Shown here: piece by piece, positions 7,866 through 15,312 of the stretch
Layout of the letters: every line of letters begins with the position of its first letter
Numbering within the stretch: position 1 is the stretch's first letter
Assembly: GCA_003486665.1 (NCBI GenBank)
Contig: DNGF01000163.1
Location: 8,144-34,321 of the forward strand
DNA from: Oscillospiraceae bacterium
GTDB taxonomy: Bacteria; Bacillota; Clostridia; Oscillospirales; Acutalibacteraceae
DNA: 26,178 bases
Direction of reading: 5' to 3'
Translations under genes and position numbers: made by a program
Notes under the pieces: generated by a model
The model's database searches: none
The model's input: the letters and a program-made list of their open reading frames with translations, nothing else
What the model was told of the DNA's origin: nothing

Positions 7866-8549
7866 TTAATCGTTTATGTAATCCTCAACGTTGAAATCGT
7901 CTTCATTATCCGTGCCGAAGCCGTCTTTTTCGCCCTCGACCTCCGGAATCTGTGCGATGACCTCAACCTTACGTCCCTGCGACCACAGAGAAGGTGTGAT
8001 TCTTATGGTATAGCCGCATCCGCCGGGGGTCAGCCACTCGTGCATCGGAGCCTGAGGCAGACCGAACAAGGTCAGAAGCGCCATAATAACACCGCCGTGA
8101 GTAACGATTGCCGAATGAGTAAATCCGGTTTCAATAAGTCCGTCAACAATTTTTATGAATGCGTTTGCAATTCGGTTTGCAAATTCGTCATTGCTTTCTC
8201 CGAACGGAGGTTCAACGCCTTTTTTGCCTGCCAGCCAGTCGGGAAAAACAGGATGATTCTGCAGCTCCTCTGCCGTCTTGCCCTCAAACTCGCCGAAGTT
8301 GTATTCGATAAGACCGTTGATAACGATCGGTTCGCAGTTAGGATAAATAAGCCTTGCCGTTTGGGTGCAGCGTGAAAGCGGACTTGCAAAAACAGCGTTG
8401 ACGGGCGGATATTTGTAGTCGGTTTTCATCTGCTCAATCTGAGCTATACCCTCGCTGCTGAGAGGCTCATCAATGTGACCGACATATTTTCCGCTGACGT
8501 TGCCCTCGGTCAGACCGTTGCGGATAAGTTGTATGTAGTATGATTTCAT
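7866..8549 (-). CDS. Histidine-phosphatase (phosphoglycerate-mutase-like) homologue with catalytic His replaced by Asn
   Basis: A 227-residue member of the histidine phosphatase superfamily, whose members normally transfer phosphate through a His in an RHG motif. Here the motif reads LIRNGLTEGN: codon 11 (8517-8519) is AAC, Asn, not CAC or CAT. Other family residues remain: R10, R60 in SPLSRCTQTA, E82 in EYNFGEFEG, and the second catalytic His H151 in VTHGG. The fold is therefore intact but the phosphate-accepting residue is missing. The C-terminus is an acidic tail (GTDNEDDFNVEDYIND). The ATG at 8549 is preceded by AAAAGGA. It lies directly after glgA, where an active homologue could dephosphorylate a sugar phosphate. 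This one may be a pseudoenzyme with a binding role, or the residue could be a single-base error. Confidence 0.85.
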   Translation of the reverse strand: MKSYYIQLIRNGLTEGNVSGKYVGHIDEPLSSEGIAQIEQMKTDYKYPPVNAVFASPLSRCTQTARLIYPNCEPIVINGLIEYNFGEFEGKTAEELQNHPVFPDWLAGKKGVEPPFGESNDEFANRIANAFIKIVDGLIETGFTHSAIVTHGGVIMALLTLFGLPQAPMHEWLTPGGCGYTIRITPSLWSQGRKVEVIAQIPEVEGEKDGFGTDNEDDFNVEDYIND

Positions 8550-8570
8550 ATATTTTTCCTTTTACTTACA

Positions 8571-8600
8571 ATGCCCCGGCGCAGGACACACCGGGGACAT
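8571..8600. repeat. GC-rich inverted repeat between glgA and the histidine-phosphatase gene
   Basis: ATGCCCCGG at 8571-8579 pairs with CCGGGGACAT at 8591-8600, with one bulged base and an 11-nt loop. On the - strand, the transcribed direction here, it is followed by an A-rich ribosome binding region rather than a U-run. It is therefore more likely an mRNA processing or stability element, or a weak attenuator, than a classic terminator. Confidence 0.55.
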
Positions 8601-8617
8601 TATTATTTTGTGATTCC

Positions 8618-10039
8618 TCAGCCTTTAAGAGTTTCTTTGTAAAGTCTGATATATGCGTTTGCGGAACGGCCCCAGCTGAAATCGCAGTTGAGCGCACGCA
8701 GAACAAGCTCGTTCCAGTCGCCGTTGTAGTAGAGAGTAAGCGCACGGCGGATCGCGTCAAGCATATCGTGAGCATTGTAGCTCTTGAATGTGAAGCCGTT
8801 GCCCTTGCCATCGCCGCAGTCGGTGATCGAATCTCTCAAGCCGCCTGTTTCACGGACGATGGGAACCGTACCGTAACGAAGCGCAACCATCTGAGAAAGA
8901 CCGCACGGCTCACTCTTTGAGGGCATAAGGAACATATCCGCACCTGCATAAATTCTTCTTGCAAGTTCGGGAACAAATCCGATTCTTAAGCCGACCTTGT
9001 CGGGATATTTCTCGGCGATCCAGCGGAAGTAGCTCTCATATTCGTAGTCGCCCGAACCGAGAACAACAAGCTGCATTTCCGAGGTCGCAAGAAGCTCATC
9101 GAGGATGCCCTTAACAAGATCAAGCCCCTTGTGGGAAACAAGTCTTGTTACCATTCCGATAACGGGAACGCCCGGCTTAACGGGAAGTCCCATTTCTTTC
9201 TGAAGCTCTTCCTTGTCAACCTTTTTACCCGAAACATCATCGGCGGAGAAGTTCTTTTTAATGCACTTGTCCGTTGCGGGATCGTAGCCTACAGTGTCAA
9301 TTCCGTTGAGAATGCCGCTGAGCTTGTAGCGGCGCTCATTGAGAATTGAATCAAGACCGTGTGAATACCACGGGTCAAGAATTTCATCGGCATAGGACGG
9401 GCTGACGGTCGTAACCTTGTCGGCGCACTCAATAGCGCCCTTCATGAAGTTGATGCAGCCGTCATATTCAAGCAGCGAAGCCTTATCGGCAGGAATTCCG
9501 AGAACGTCCTCAAGAAGCTCCTTGCCGTAAACGCCCTGATACTGAATGTTATGAATCGTGAAAATCGTCTTTATGTTTTCATAGCCCGGTGAGTTTGCAT
9601 ACATTGCCGAATAGTAAACGGGAGTGAGAGCCGTCTGCCAGTCGTTGCAATGAATGATGTCGGGTTTGAAATCAATATAGGGGATTATTTCAAGAACTGC
9701 ACGGGAGAAGAAAGCAAATCTTTCCGCATCGTCATAGTGACCGTAAATCGTGTCACGCTTGAAATAATACTGGTTGTCGATAAGATAATATATAACGCCG
9801 TTGTGCTTTGCTTCAAAAATTCCGCAATACTGACGTCGCCATGCTACGGGAACAGAGATGTGAGTGATAAACTTCATCGTGTCCTTAAGCTCCTGCTTGA
9901 TCGTGTCGTACATCGGAAGAACAACACGGCAGCCGATAAGTCTTTTCCTCAGCGCATGGGGCAGGGAGCCTGCAACATCGCCGAGTCCGCCGCTCGCAAT
10001 GAACGGGAGCGCCTCTGATGCGGCATATAAAACTTTCAT
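8618..10039 (-). CDS. glgA: Glycogen synthase (ADP-glucose type, GT5)
   Basis: A 473-residue GT5 retaining glycosyltransferase that adds glucose from ADP-glucose to the non-reducing end of alpha-1,4-glucan in the cytoplasm. The N-terminal motif reads ASGGLGDVAGSLP at 15-27. The Lys of the classical KTGGL motif (Lys15 in E. coli) is therefore Ala here, while the two glycines are kept. Other hallmarks are CNDWQTAL near 131, TIHNIQYQG near 161, TRLVSHKGLD near 298 and the C-terminal catalytic ESEPCGL-like motif (SEPCGLSQ, E377). The full length matches the family. ATG 10039 has AAAGGA about 8 nt upstream. It follows glgD after 49 nt. Identity is secure; the altered Lys15 position may be typical of clostridial GlgA. 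Confidence 0.95.
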   Translation of the reverse strand: MKVLYAASEALPFIASGGLGDVAGSLPHALRKRLIGCRVVLPMYDTIKQELKDTMKFITHISVPVAWRRQYCGIFEAKHNGVIYYLIDNQYYFKRDTIYGHYDDAERFAFFSRAVLEIIPYIDFKPDIIHCNDWQTALTPVYYSAMYANSPGYENIKTIFTIHNIQYQGVYGKELLEDVLGIPADKASLLEYDGCINFMKGAIECADKVTTVSPSYADEILDPWYSHGLDSILNERRYKLSGILNGIDTVGYDPATDKCIKKNFSADDVSGKKVDKEELQKEMGLPVKPGVPVIGMVTRLVSHKGLDLVKGILDELLATSEMQLVVLGSGDYEYESYFRWIAEKYPDKVGLRIGFVPELARRIYAGADMFLMPSKSEPCGLSQMVALRYGTVPIVRETGGLRDSITDCGDGKGNGFTFKSYNAHDMLDAIRRALTLYYNGDWNELVLRALNCDFSWGRSANAYIRLYKETLKG

Positions 10040-10088
10040 CTAAATCATCCTTTCTTAAAAGCAACACCGTTAATTTCTGCGGTATGTT

Positions 10089-11198
10089 TTAGATTACTAT
10101 TCCCTTTCCGATGAATACAGGGAACTTGACATCGCCCGAAAGATTTTTGTTGGGCTTGATAACAACATTTTTGTCGGCGATGACGCAGTTGAGCTTAACG
10201 TCGTCGCTGATATAAGCGTTCTGCATGAGTACGCAGTTCTTGACTACCGCACCCTTGCCGATATGAACGCCTCTGAACAGAACGCTGTTCTCGACCGTAC
10301 CCTCGATTACGCAGCCGTCCGCAATGAGCGAATTCGACGCGTGAGAATCCAGTCCGTAGATAGCCGGAACATCGTCCTTGACCTTTGTAAATACGGGCTT
10401 TTCTTTTGAGAAAAGAGCCTTGCGGTTTTCCTTCTTGAGAAGATCCATGTTTGCTTCAAAGTAGCTCTGAATTCCGTCGATAACCTTAACGTAGCCGTCA
10501 AACTCACAGCCGTAAATTTTCAGCGACTTGATGTTTTTCTGAAGAACATCTTCGGTAAACGAATGATATCCAAGACCGATTGCTTCCGAAATGAGTCTTT
10601 CAAGAAGCGACTTCCTCATGAAGATAACGTTGAGTGAATAATTTGCCTCTTCATCACTGCGGCGGCTGATAGAAGTAATTCTGCCGTCATCGGCAAGCTC
10701 AAACTTTGTAAGCTCTCTTATTGCCGGTGCAGGTGAGTGCTTGTAAGCGATTGTGATATCTGCACCCGATTTTTCATGACGCTCAAACATATCAGTGAAG
10801 TCAACATTATATATAGCGTTGCAGTCCGTCATGAGGACATATTCCTCCTCCGAGTTACGGAGAAAATTCATTGCGCTTGAAATTGCTTCAATCTTGTTGG
10901 AGTAAATACCCGTTGTGCCGATATTAAAAGGCGGAAGCAGATAAAGTCCGCCGTTTTTACGGGAAAGATCCCATGCTCTGCCGTGACCGACATGATCCAT
11001 GAGTGACTGATAGTTGCTCTTGGTGATGATGCCGACCTTGCCCATTCCGCTGTTCACCATCGCGGAAAGCTGAAAGTCGATCAGGCGGTAGCGGCAGCCG
11101 TAAGGCACGGAACCCATAGAGCGAACCGATGTTATCTCGCTGAGATAATTATCGTATGTATTTGAAAAAATAAGTCCGAGTACATTGTTTGCTCTCAT
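10089..11198 (-). CDS. glgD: Glucose-1-phosphate adenylyltransferase, GlgD subunit
   Basis: A 369-residue GlgC paralogue that pairs with GlgC in Firmicutes to form the hetero-oligomeric ADP-glucose pyrophosphorylase. The nucleotidyltransferase fold is recognisable from VPYGCRYRLIDFQLSAMVNS (about 31-50), the HGRAWDL stretch and the C-terminal left-handed beta-helix repeats. The GGxGxRL pyrophosphate-binding signature seen in GlgC at 14-20 is absent; the matching region reads LIFSNTYDNYLSEITSV. This points to a regulatory or stabilising rather than catalytic subunit, as known for this family. Its ATG (11198) is 3 nt after the glgC stop, and its AAAGGAGG ribosome binding site is inside the end of glgC, implying coupled translation and balanced subunits. 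Confidence 0.95.
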   Translation of the reverse strand: MRANNVLGLIFSNTYDNYLSEITSVRSMGSVPYGCRYRLIDFQLSAMVNSGMGKVGIITKSNYQSLMDHVGHGRAWDLSRKNGGLYLLPPFNIGTTGIYSNKIEAISSAMNFLRNSEEEYVLMTDCNAIYNVDFTDMFERHEKSGADITIAYKHSPAPAIRELTKFELADDGRITSISRRSDEEANYSLNVIFMRKSLLERLISEAIGLGYHSFTEDVLQKNIKSLKIYGCEFDGYVKVIDGIQSYFEANMDLLKKENRKALFSKEKPVFTKVKDDVPAIYGLDSHASNSLIADGCVIEGTVENSVLFRGVHIGKGAVVKNCVLMQNAYISDDVKLNCVIADKNVVIKPNKNLSGDVKFPVFIGKGIVI

Positions 11199-11201
11199 TG
11201 C

Positions 11202-12413
11202 TTACGCCTCCTTTACATCTTCGCCGATCATTGCTTTCGGCTCAACTGTTGCGCCCCTGCCGATGTTGACGTTCATTCCGACAACGGAAACGCCCCAGTC
11301 GTCAAGATTTTCCATTTCTTCAGGCCGCTTGCCTACCCTTGCGTCCTCCTCAACGGTGACGTTTTCGGCAACAATTGCATACTGAACGACTGCGCCCTTC
11401 TTGATTACGCTGCCGGGCATAACGATCGAATCCTTAACGATCGCGCCCTCCTCGACGGTAACGTTTGCAAAGAGAACGGAGAAATCAACCTCGCCCTCGA
11501 TCTCGCAGCCCTCGGCAACCATTGAATTCTGAACCTTGGCGGTGTCCGAAACATAGTGCGGACCTGTGATAGGATCCTTTGCATAAATTCTCCAGCTTGT
11601 GTCCGTAAGGTCAAGGTCAACCTTCGGATTGAGCAGGTCAAGGTTAGCCTCCCAAAGGCTGTCGATCGTTCCGACGTCCTTCCAGTAGCCGTCAAACTCA
11701 TAGGCAAAAAGTCTTTCGTGAGCGGCGTGCATTGCCGGGATAAGATCCTTGCCGAAGTCGTTGCTTGAGTTCGAATTGGCTTCATCGTCAAGCAGGTATT
11801 GCCTGAGCTTTTTCCATGAGAAAACATAAACGCCCATCGAAGCCTTGTTCGAACGGGGATTCTTCGGTTTCTCCTCAAATTCGGCAATTGAGCCGTCATC
11901 GTTGACGAGCATAAGACCGAAGCGTGAAGCCTCCTCCCACGGAACCTCAAGCATTGCTATTGTGCAGTCTGCGTTCTTCTCCTTGTGGAAAGAAAGCATC
12001 TTGGAATAGTCCATTTTATAGATATGGTCGCCCGAAAGAACGAGAACGTACTCGGGGTCATATCTGTCGATAAAGTTGATGTTCTGATAAATTGCATTCG
12101 CCGTGCCCTTGTACCATTCGGTACCCGATATCTGCTGATAGGGGGAGAGAATGTGAACGCCGCCGTCGGCGCGGTCAAGATCCCATGCCTGTCCGTTGCC
12201 GATATAATCGTTAAGCTCAAGCGGCTGATACTGGGTCAGAACTCCGACGGTGTAGATGCCGGAATTCACGCAGTTTGAAAGAGGGAAATCAATAATTCGG
12301 TATTTTCCGCCGTATGGAACGGCAGGCTTTGCAATGTTCTTTGTCAAAATACCAAGGCGGCTTCCCTGTCCGCCTGCAAGAAGCATTGCGATACATTCAT
12401 GTTTTCGGGACAT
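11202..12413 (-). CDS. glgC: Glucose-1-phosphate adenylyltransferase, catalytic subunit GlgC
   Basis: A 403-residue enzyme converting glucose-1-phosphate and ATP to ADP-glucose and pyrophosphate, the committed step of bacterial glycogen synthesis. The nucleotidyltransferase signature GGQGSRL is at 14-20. [20 protein letters not shown] follows at about 33-52, the metal-binding SGDH at 127-130 (D129), and the sugar-binding FEEKP at 179-183. A left-handed parallel beta-helix with hexapeptide repeats fills about 280-400. Length is slightly below the E. coli protein and usual for Firmicutes. ATG 12413 is preceded by AAGGAGG at 7 nt. The gene starts 13 nt after glgB and is followed by glgD, the usual Firmicutes order. 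Confidence 0.97.
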   Translation of the reverse strand: MSRKHECIAMLLAGGQGSRLGILTKNIAKPAVPYGGKYRIIDFPLSNCVNSGIYTVGVLTQYQPLELNDYIGNGQAWDLDRADGGVHILSPYQQISGTEWYKGTANAIYQNINFIDRYDPEYVLVLSGDHIYKMDYSKMLSFHKEKNADCTIAMLEVPWEEASRFGLMLVNDDGSIAEFEEKPKNPRSNKASMGVYVFSWKKLRQYLLDDEANSNSSNDFGKDLIPAMHAAHERLFAYEFDGYWKDVGTIDSLWEANLDLLNPKVDLDLTDTSWRIYAKDPITGPHYVSDTAKVQNSMVAEGCEIEGEVDFSVLFANVTVEEGAIVKDSIVMPGSVIKKGAVVQYAIVAENVTVEEDARVGKRPEEMENLDDWGVSVVGMNVNIGRGATVEPKAMIGEDVKEA

Positions 12414-12426
12414 TACTATTCCTCCT

Positions 12427-14358
12427 TTATTTGCTGACTTTTTCAGTCGTGTTTTTCTTTGTTGTTTTTCTCTTTGCCGGCGGAGTCAGATAAATAACGC
12501 TCAGTCCCGCAAGGTCAAGCGCTATGCTGTTGTCAAAGCCGTGCATCGGGATTTTTTCGCTCTTGACTTTAACTGCGGTTCCTTTGCCGTTTCCGCCGAA
12601 CTCCTCGGCATCCGTGTTGAGAATTACTTTATAGGTTCCTGCTCTCGGCACGCCGATTCGGTAGCCGCTGCGCTCAACATTGGTAAAGTTGCAAACTGCG
12701 ATAATCTCCTTCTTGTTTTTGTCGATTCTTCTGAAAGAAATAACAGAATTGTCAACATCATCGTTGCTTATCCAGTTGAAGCCCTCCCAGTCGTAGTCGA
12801 TCTGCCAGAGCGGACTCTGCTTTTTGTAGAGCTTGTTCAGTGTGCGGACATAGCCTTGCATCTGAGCGTGCTTTTCGTAGTCGAGCAGCAGCCAGTCAAG
12901 ACCCTGCTTGTAGTTCCACTCAATAAATTGAGCGAATTCCTGACCCATGAAGAGAAGCTTCTTGCCCGGATGCGCCATCATGTAAGCGTAAAAAGCTCTC
13001 AGTCCTGCAAATTTTTCATTGTATTCGCCGGGCATTTTGCCTATCATGGAGCATTTGCCGTGAACAACCTCGTCGTGTGAGATCGGAAGAACAAAGTTTT
13101 CCGAAAAAGCGTAGAAGAACGAGAATGTCAGGCAGTTGTGATTGAACTTTCTGTAAATTCCGTCCATCGAGAAATATTTCAGACAGTCGTTCATCCAGCC
13201 CATGTTCCATTTAAAATTAAATCCGAGTCCGCCGTCACAGACGGGTTTTGAAACCAGCGGCCATGAGGTACTTTCCTCGGCAATCATCATGACATCGGGA
13301 TGTTCGCGGAAAATCGAAATGTTGAGATTCTGCAAAAACTGAACCGCTTCAAGGTTCTCCCTGCCGCCGTTTTTGTTGGCAATCCATTCGCCGTCGTTTC
13401 TGCCGTAGTCGAGATAAAGCATAGAAGCAACCGCGTCAACACGAAGTCCGTCAACGTGATATTTTTCAAGCCAGAACATTGCCGATGATGTCAAAAAGCT
13501 TCTGACTTCGTTGCGTCCGTAGTCAAAAATCTTTGTACCCCACTGTAAATGCTCTCCCTTGCGGATATCCTCGTATTCGTAACAGCTCTGTCCGTCAAAT
13601 TCAAACAAACCGTGTGCATCCTTCGGAAAATGAGCGGGAACCCAGTCGAGAATAACGCCGATTCCTTCGCGGTGGCATTTGTCAACGAAGTACATAAAGT
13701 CTTTCGGCTCGCCATAGCGTGAGGTCGGAGCGAAATAGCCTGTTACCTGATATCCCCACGAACCGTCAAACGGATGCTCGCATATCGGAAGTAACTCTAT
13801 ATGAGTATAACCCATGTCCTTGACATATTTTGTCAATTCGTCTGCTAACTCACGGTATGAGAGAAAATTTCCGTCTTCATGCTGCTTCCATGAGCCTGCG
13901 TGTACCTCATAAATATTGATCGGACTGTCATAGACGCTTGCGGATATTCTCTCGGCCATCCATTTTTCGTCTTTCCAGATGTATCCGTCAATGTCATAAA
14001 ACTTTGATGCGGTTTCGGGACGGGTTTCGGCATGGAATCCATACGGATCCGCCTTGTAGCGAAGCTCACCCGACTGTGTTGTTATGCAGTACTTGTAATT
14101 ATCAAACTGCTTTATTCCTTTGATTTTACATTCCCAAACAGCGTTGTCCTCAAGCTTTTTCATCGGATCGGCGTCAATATCCCATTCGTTGAAATCGCCG
14201 ACTACGCTGACCGCCGCCGCATGGGGCGCCCAGACGCGAAACACAACCTCGTCATTTCCCGAACGATGCGAGCCGAGAAATTCATAAGCCTTGGCGTTCT
14301 GTCCCTGATGAAACAGGTAAAGCGGAACATCGTTTATATTTGTTTTTTTCTTTTTCAT
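12427..14358 (-). CDS. glgB: 1,4-alpha-glucan branching enzyme (GH13)
   Basis: A 643-residue branching enzyme that forms alpha-1,6 branches in glycogen. A CBM48 domain lies at about 25-125 ([20 protein letters not shown]). The GH13 barrel carries the nucleophile D308 in [16 protein letters not shown], the acid/base E361 in MIAEEST and D429 in [12 protein letters not shown]-terminal beta domain follows. The last 15 residues are a basic Lys/Thr-rich tail ([15 protein letters not shown]) not needed for the fold. The length fits the family's shorter form, without the N1 extension of E. coli GlgB. ATG 14358 has GAGGTG about 5 nt upstream. It is the first gene of the - strand operon, about 55 nt downstream of the promoter at 14418-14446. 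Confidence 0.96.
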   Translation of the reverse strand: MKKKKTNINDVPLYLFHQGQNAKAYEFLGSHRSGNDEVVFRVWAPHAAAVSVVGDFNEWDIDADPMKKLEDNAVWECKIKGIKQFDNYKYCITTQSGELRYKADPYGFHAETRPETASKFYDIDGYIWKDEKWMAERISASVYDSPINIYEVHAGSWKQHEDGNFLSYRELADELTKYVKDMGYTHIELLPICEHPFDGSWGYQVTGYFAPTSRYGEPKDFMYFVDKCHREGIGVILDWVPAHFPKDAHGLFEFDGQSCYEYEDIRKGEHLQWGTKIFDYGRNEVRSFLTSSAMFWLEKYHVDGLRVDAVASMLYLDYGRNDGEWIANKNGGRENLEAVQFLQNLNISIFREHPDVMMIAEESTSWPLVSKPVCDGGLGFNFKWNMGWMNDCLKYFSMDGIYRKFNHNCLTFSFFYAFSENFVLPISHDEVVHGKCSMIGKMPGEYNEKFAGLRAFYAYMMAHPGKKLLFMGQEFAQFIEWNYKQGLDWLLLDYEKHAQMQGYVRTLNKLYKKQSPLWQIDYDWEGFNWISNDDVDNSVISFRRIDKNKKEIIAVCNFTNVERSGYRIGVPRAGTYKVILNTDAEEFGGNGKGTAVKVKSEKIPMHGFDNSIALDLAGLSVIYLTPPAKRKTTKKNTTEKVSK

Positions 14359-14417
14359 TGCGTCACCTCAACAAACAAAGAAATGATCATTTGGTATTAT
14401 ACTTATATACATTATAT

Positions 14418-14446
14418 ATTGTATCAAAAACAAAAGTAAAATTCAA
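14418..14446 (-). promoter_or_regulatory. Sigma-70/SigA-type promoter of the glycogen operon
   Basis: On the - strand a -35 box TTGAAT (complement of 14441-14446) and a -10 box TACAAT (complement of 14418-14423) are separated by exactly 17 nt. A TG dinucleotide one base before the -10 makes it an extended -10 promoter. Transcription would start near 14411, giving a leader of roughly 50 nt before glgB. A direct mapping of the start site would test this. Confidence 0.7.
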
Positions 14447-14631
14447 GCCGTCTTTGATTATTATATTCAAATTCGATGTAGAAATTTGTCGCTTCATTTG
14501 TGTACTTTGTTACAAAAGACAGTCATTGACATAAATTAACCTCGTATAAATGCCGGACATAAATCTTGGCGGAACGTTTTTGACGGTATTTTGCTGTCAG
14601 CCGCCGGCAGTTGTTAAAATGGATAAAAATT

Positions 14632-14657
14632 TAAAAAATGCCGCGCCTTGGGACGGC
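14632..14657 (-). terminator. Probable intrinsic terminator of the 102-aa gene
   Basis: Read on the - strand, GCCGT pairs with GCGGC (14640-14657, one G-U pair, 8-nt loop) and is followed by ATTTTTTAAATTTTT. The stem is short but the T-run is good. It lies downstream of the small gene at 14722-15030 and before the glgB promoter, so it would insulate the two - strand units. Confidence 0.55.
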
Positions 14658-14663
14658 AAAATA

Positions 14664-14706
14664 TTAAGGCAACACCGCACAGTTGAGATATGCGGCATTG
14701 CCTTAA
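14664..14706. repeat. 43-nt inverted repeat
   Basis: The left arm (14664-14679, beginning TTAAGGCAA) pairs with the right arm (14691-14706, ending TTGCCTTAA): 9 bp, a 2x2 mismatch, then 5 bp (CCGCA with TGCGG) and an 11-nt loop. It sits just after the stop of the small - strand gene and before the T-tailed hairpin. It could be part of a double terminator or a palindromic repeat present elsewhere in the genome. Confidence 0.65.
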
Positions 14707-14721
14707 GTTGTATCAATTTTT

Positions 14722-15030
14722 TCAGCCGATTCGGTGTCCGTTAACTTTGATATTACCTATAAACGGCAGCTTTGCAGTACCGACAACGGTATCTCCGTTA
14801 AAGGTTGCGGTTACGGGAATTTTCTTGCCCTTAAACATATCGCTCTCAGCAACGGCGCGCAGGGTGTTTCCGTCCTCAACAATCTCGCTGATTTTAAATT
14901 CGGGGATATTTTCACCGACTATTTCAAGTTTAAAATCATATTTTCCGTTTTTGTCGCTTATAGTGACTCTGCCTGTTCCTCGAAAAAGCATGGTGTTTAT
15001 TGAAGCTTCCCATTTTCCGATTCCTATCAT
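14722..15030 (-). CDS. Hypothetical protein, 102 aa, beta-rich
   Basis: I do not recognise this small protein. It begins MIGIGKWEASINTMLFRGTG and alternates hydrophobic and polar residues with many Gly and Asn-Gly turns (SDKNGKYDF, TFNGDTVVGTAKLP). This suggests an all-beta barrel or calycin-like fold of about 100 residues. There is no signal peptide, membrane segment or cysteine. The frame is open up to a GTG at 15066, but ATG 15030 is chosen because GGAG is 8 nt upstream and because the GTG lies inside or next to the predicted promoter -10 box. It is transcribed alone, between the glycogen operon and the divergent exopolysaccharide operon, with its own promoter and terminator. Function unknown. 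Confidence 0.72.
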   Translation of the reverse strand: MIGIGKWEASINTMLFRGTGRVTISDKNGKYDFKLEIVGENIPEFKISEIVEDGNTLRAVAESDMFKGKKIPVTATFNGDTVVGTAKLPFIGNIKVNGHRIG

Positions 15031-15056
15031 CTGCACTTCTCCATTCTTTTTTCTTA

Positions 15057-15085
15057 AGCGTATCACATTTCCGCGGTGCTGTCAA
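15057..15085 (-). promoter_or_regulatory. Promoter of the 102-aa gene
   Basis: On the - strand a perfect -35 box TTGACA (complement of 15080-15085) is 17 nt from a weak -10 box TACGCT (complement of 15057-15062), with an extended -10 TG. Transcription would start about 20 nt before ATG 15030, which supports that start over the upstream GTG at 15066. Confidence 0.55.
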
Positions 15086-15219
15086 CCGAAAACACTTGAT
15101 ATAAAGCAAAGCGGCTCCGATTCAGTGCTATAAGTTAGAAATACTGAAAAAATAATGCAAAAAAACCATAAAAAAGCTTAATATTTTGCCAATAAGAACA
15201 AATATAAAGTTTGTTAACC

Positions 15220-15248
15220 TTGACTTTACCATAAAAATATATTAATAT
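15220..15248 (+). promoter_or_regulatory. Promoter of the exopolysaccharide operon
   Basis: TTGACT at 15220-15225 and TAATAT at 15243-15248 are 17 nt apart, a good match to the SigA consensus. The surrounding DNA is very AT-rich. The leader would be about 55-60 nt, with no obvious hairpin or riboswitch, and ends in the strong ribosome binding site GGGGAGG (15297-15303). Confidence 0.72.
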
Positions 15249-15312
15249 ATTAAAGAGTATAGTAGGGGAAAAGTCGAAATTATCGTTGTTAAATTCGGGG
15301 AGGTAAAACATT

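Larger units (their letters stand above)
14359..14721. other. Gene-free divergent spacer upstream of glgB
   Basis: This 363-nt stretch has no convincing gene. It contains, from left to right, the glgB leader and promoter (14418-14446), an AT-rich part without recognisable structure (about 14450-14630), a - strand terminator hairpin (14632-14657) and a 43-nt inverted repeat (14664-14706). No known riboswitch or T-box motif was recognised in the short glgB leader. Confidence 0.6.

Noticed and set aside
12256..13080. 274-codon open frame on the + strand
   Set aside because: Antisense to glgC and glgB, both of which are unambiguous. The translation has no family pattern.
14359..14417. Riboswitch or attenuator in the glgB leader
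   Set aside because: The leader is only about 50 nt, AT-rich, with no stable stem or known aptamer pattern.
14512..14560. Possible + strand promoter (TTGTTA ... CATAAA, 17-nt spacer)
   Set aside because: Weak boxes and no gene or RNA downstream on that strand until 15313.
14664..14706. Insertion sequence end
   Set aside because: No transposase or second terminal repeat is present in the window, so only an inverted repeat is claimed.
14550..14744. Possible small + strand protein in the glgB upstream spacer
   Set aside because: It runs through the terminator hairpin and inverted repeat and into the end of the - strand small gene, has no ribosome binding site and no plausible composition.
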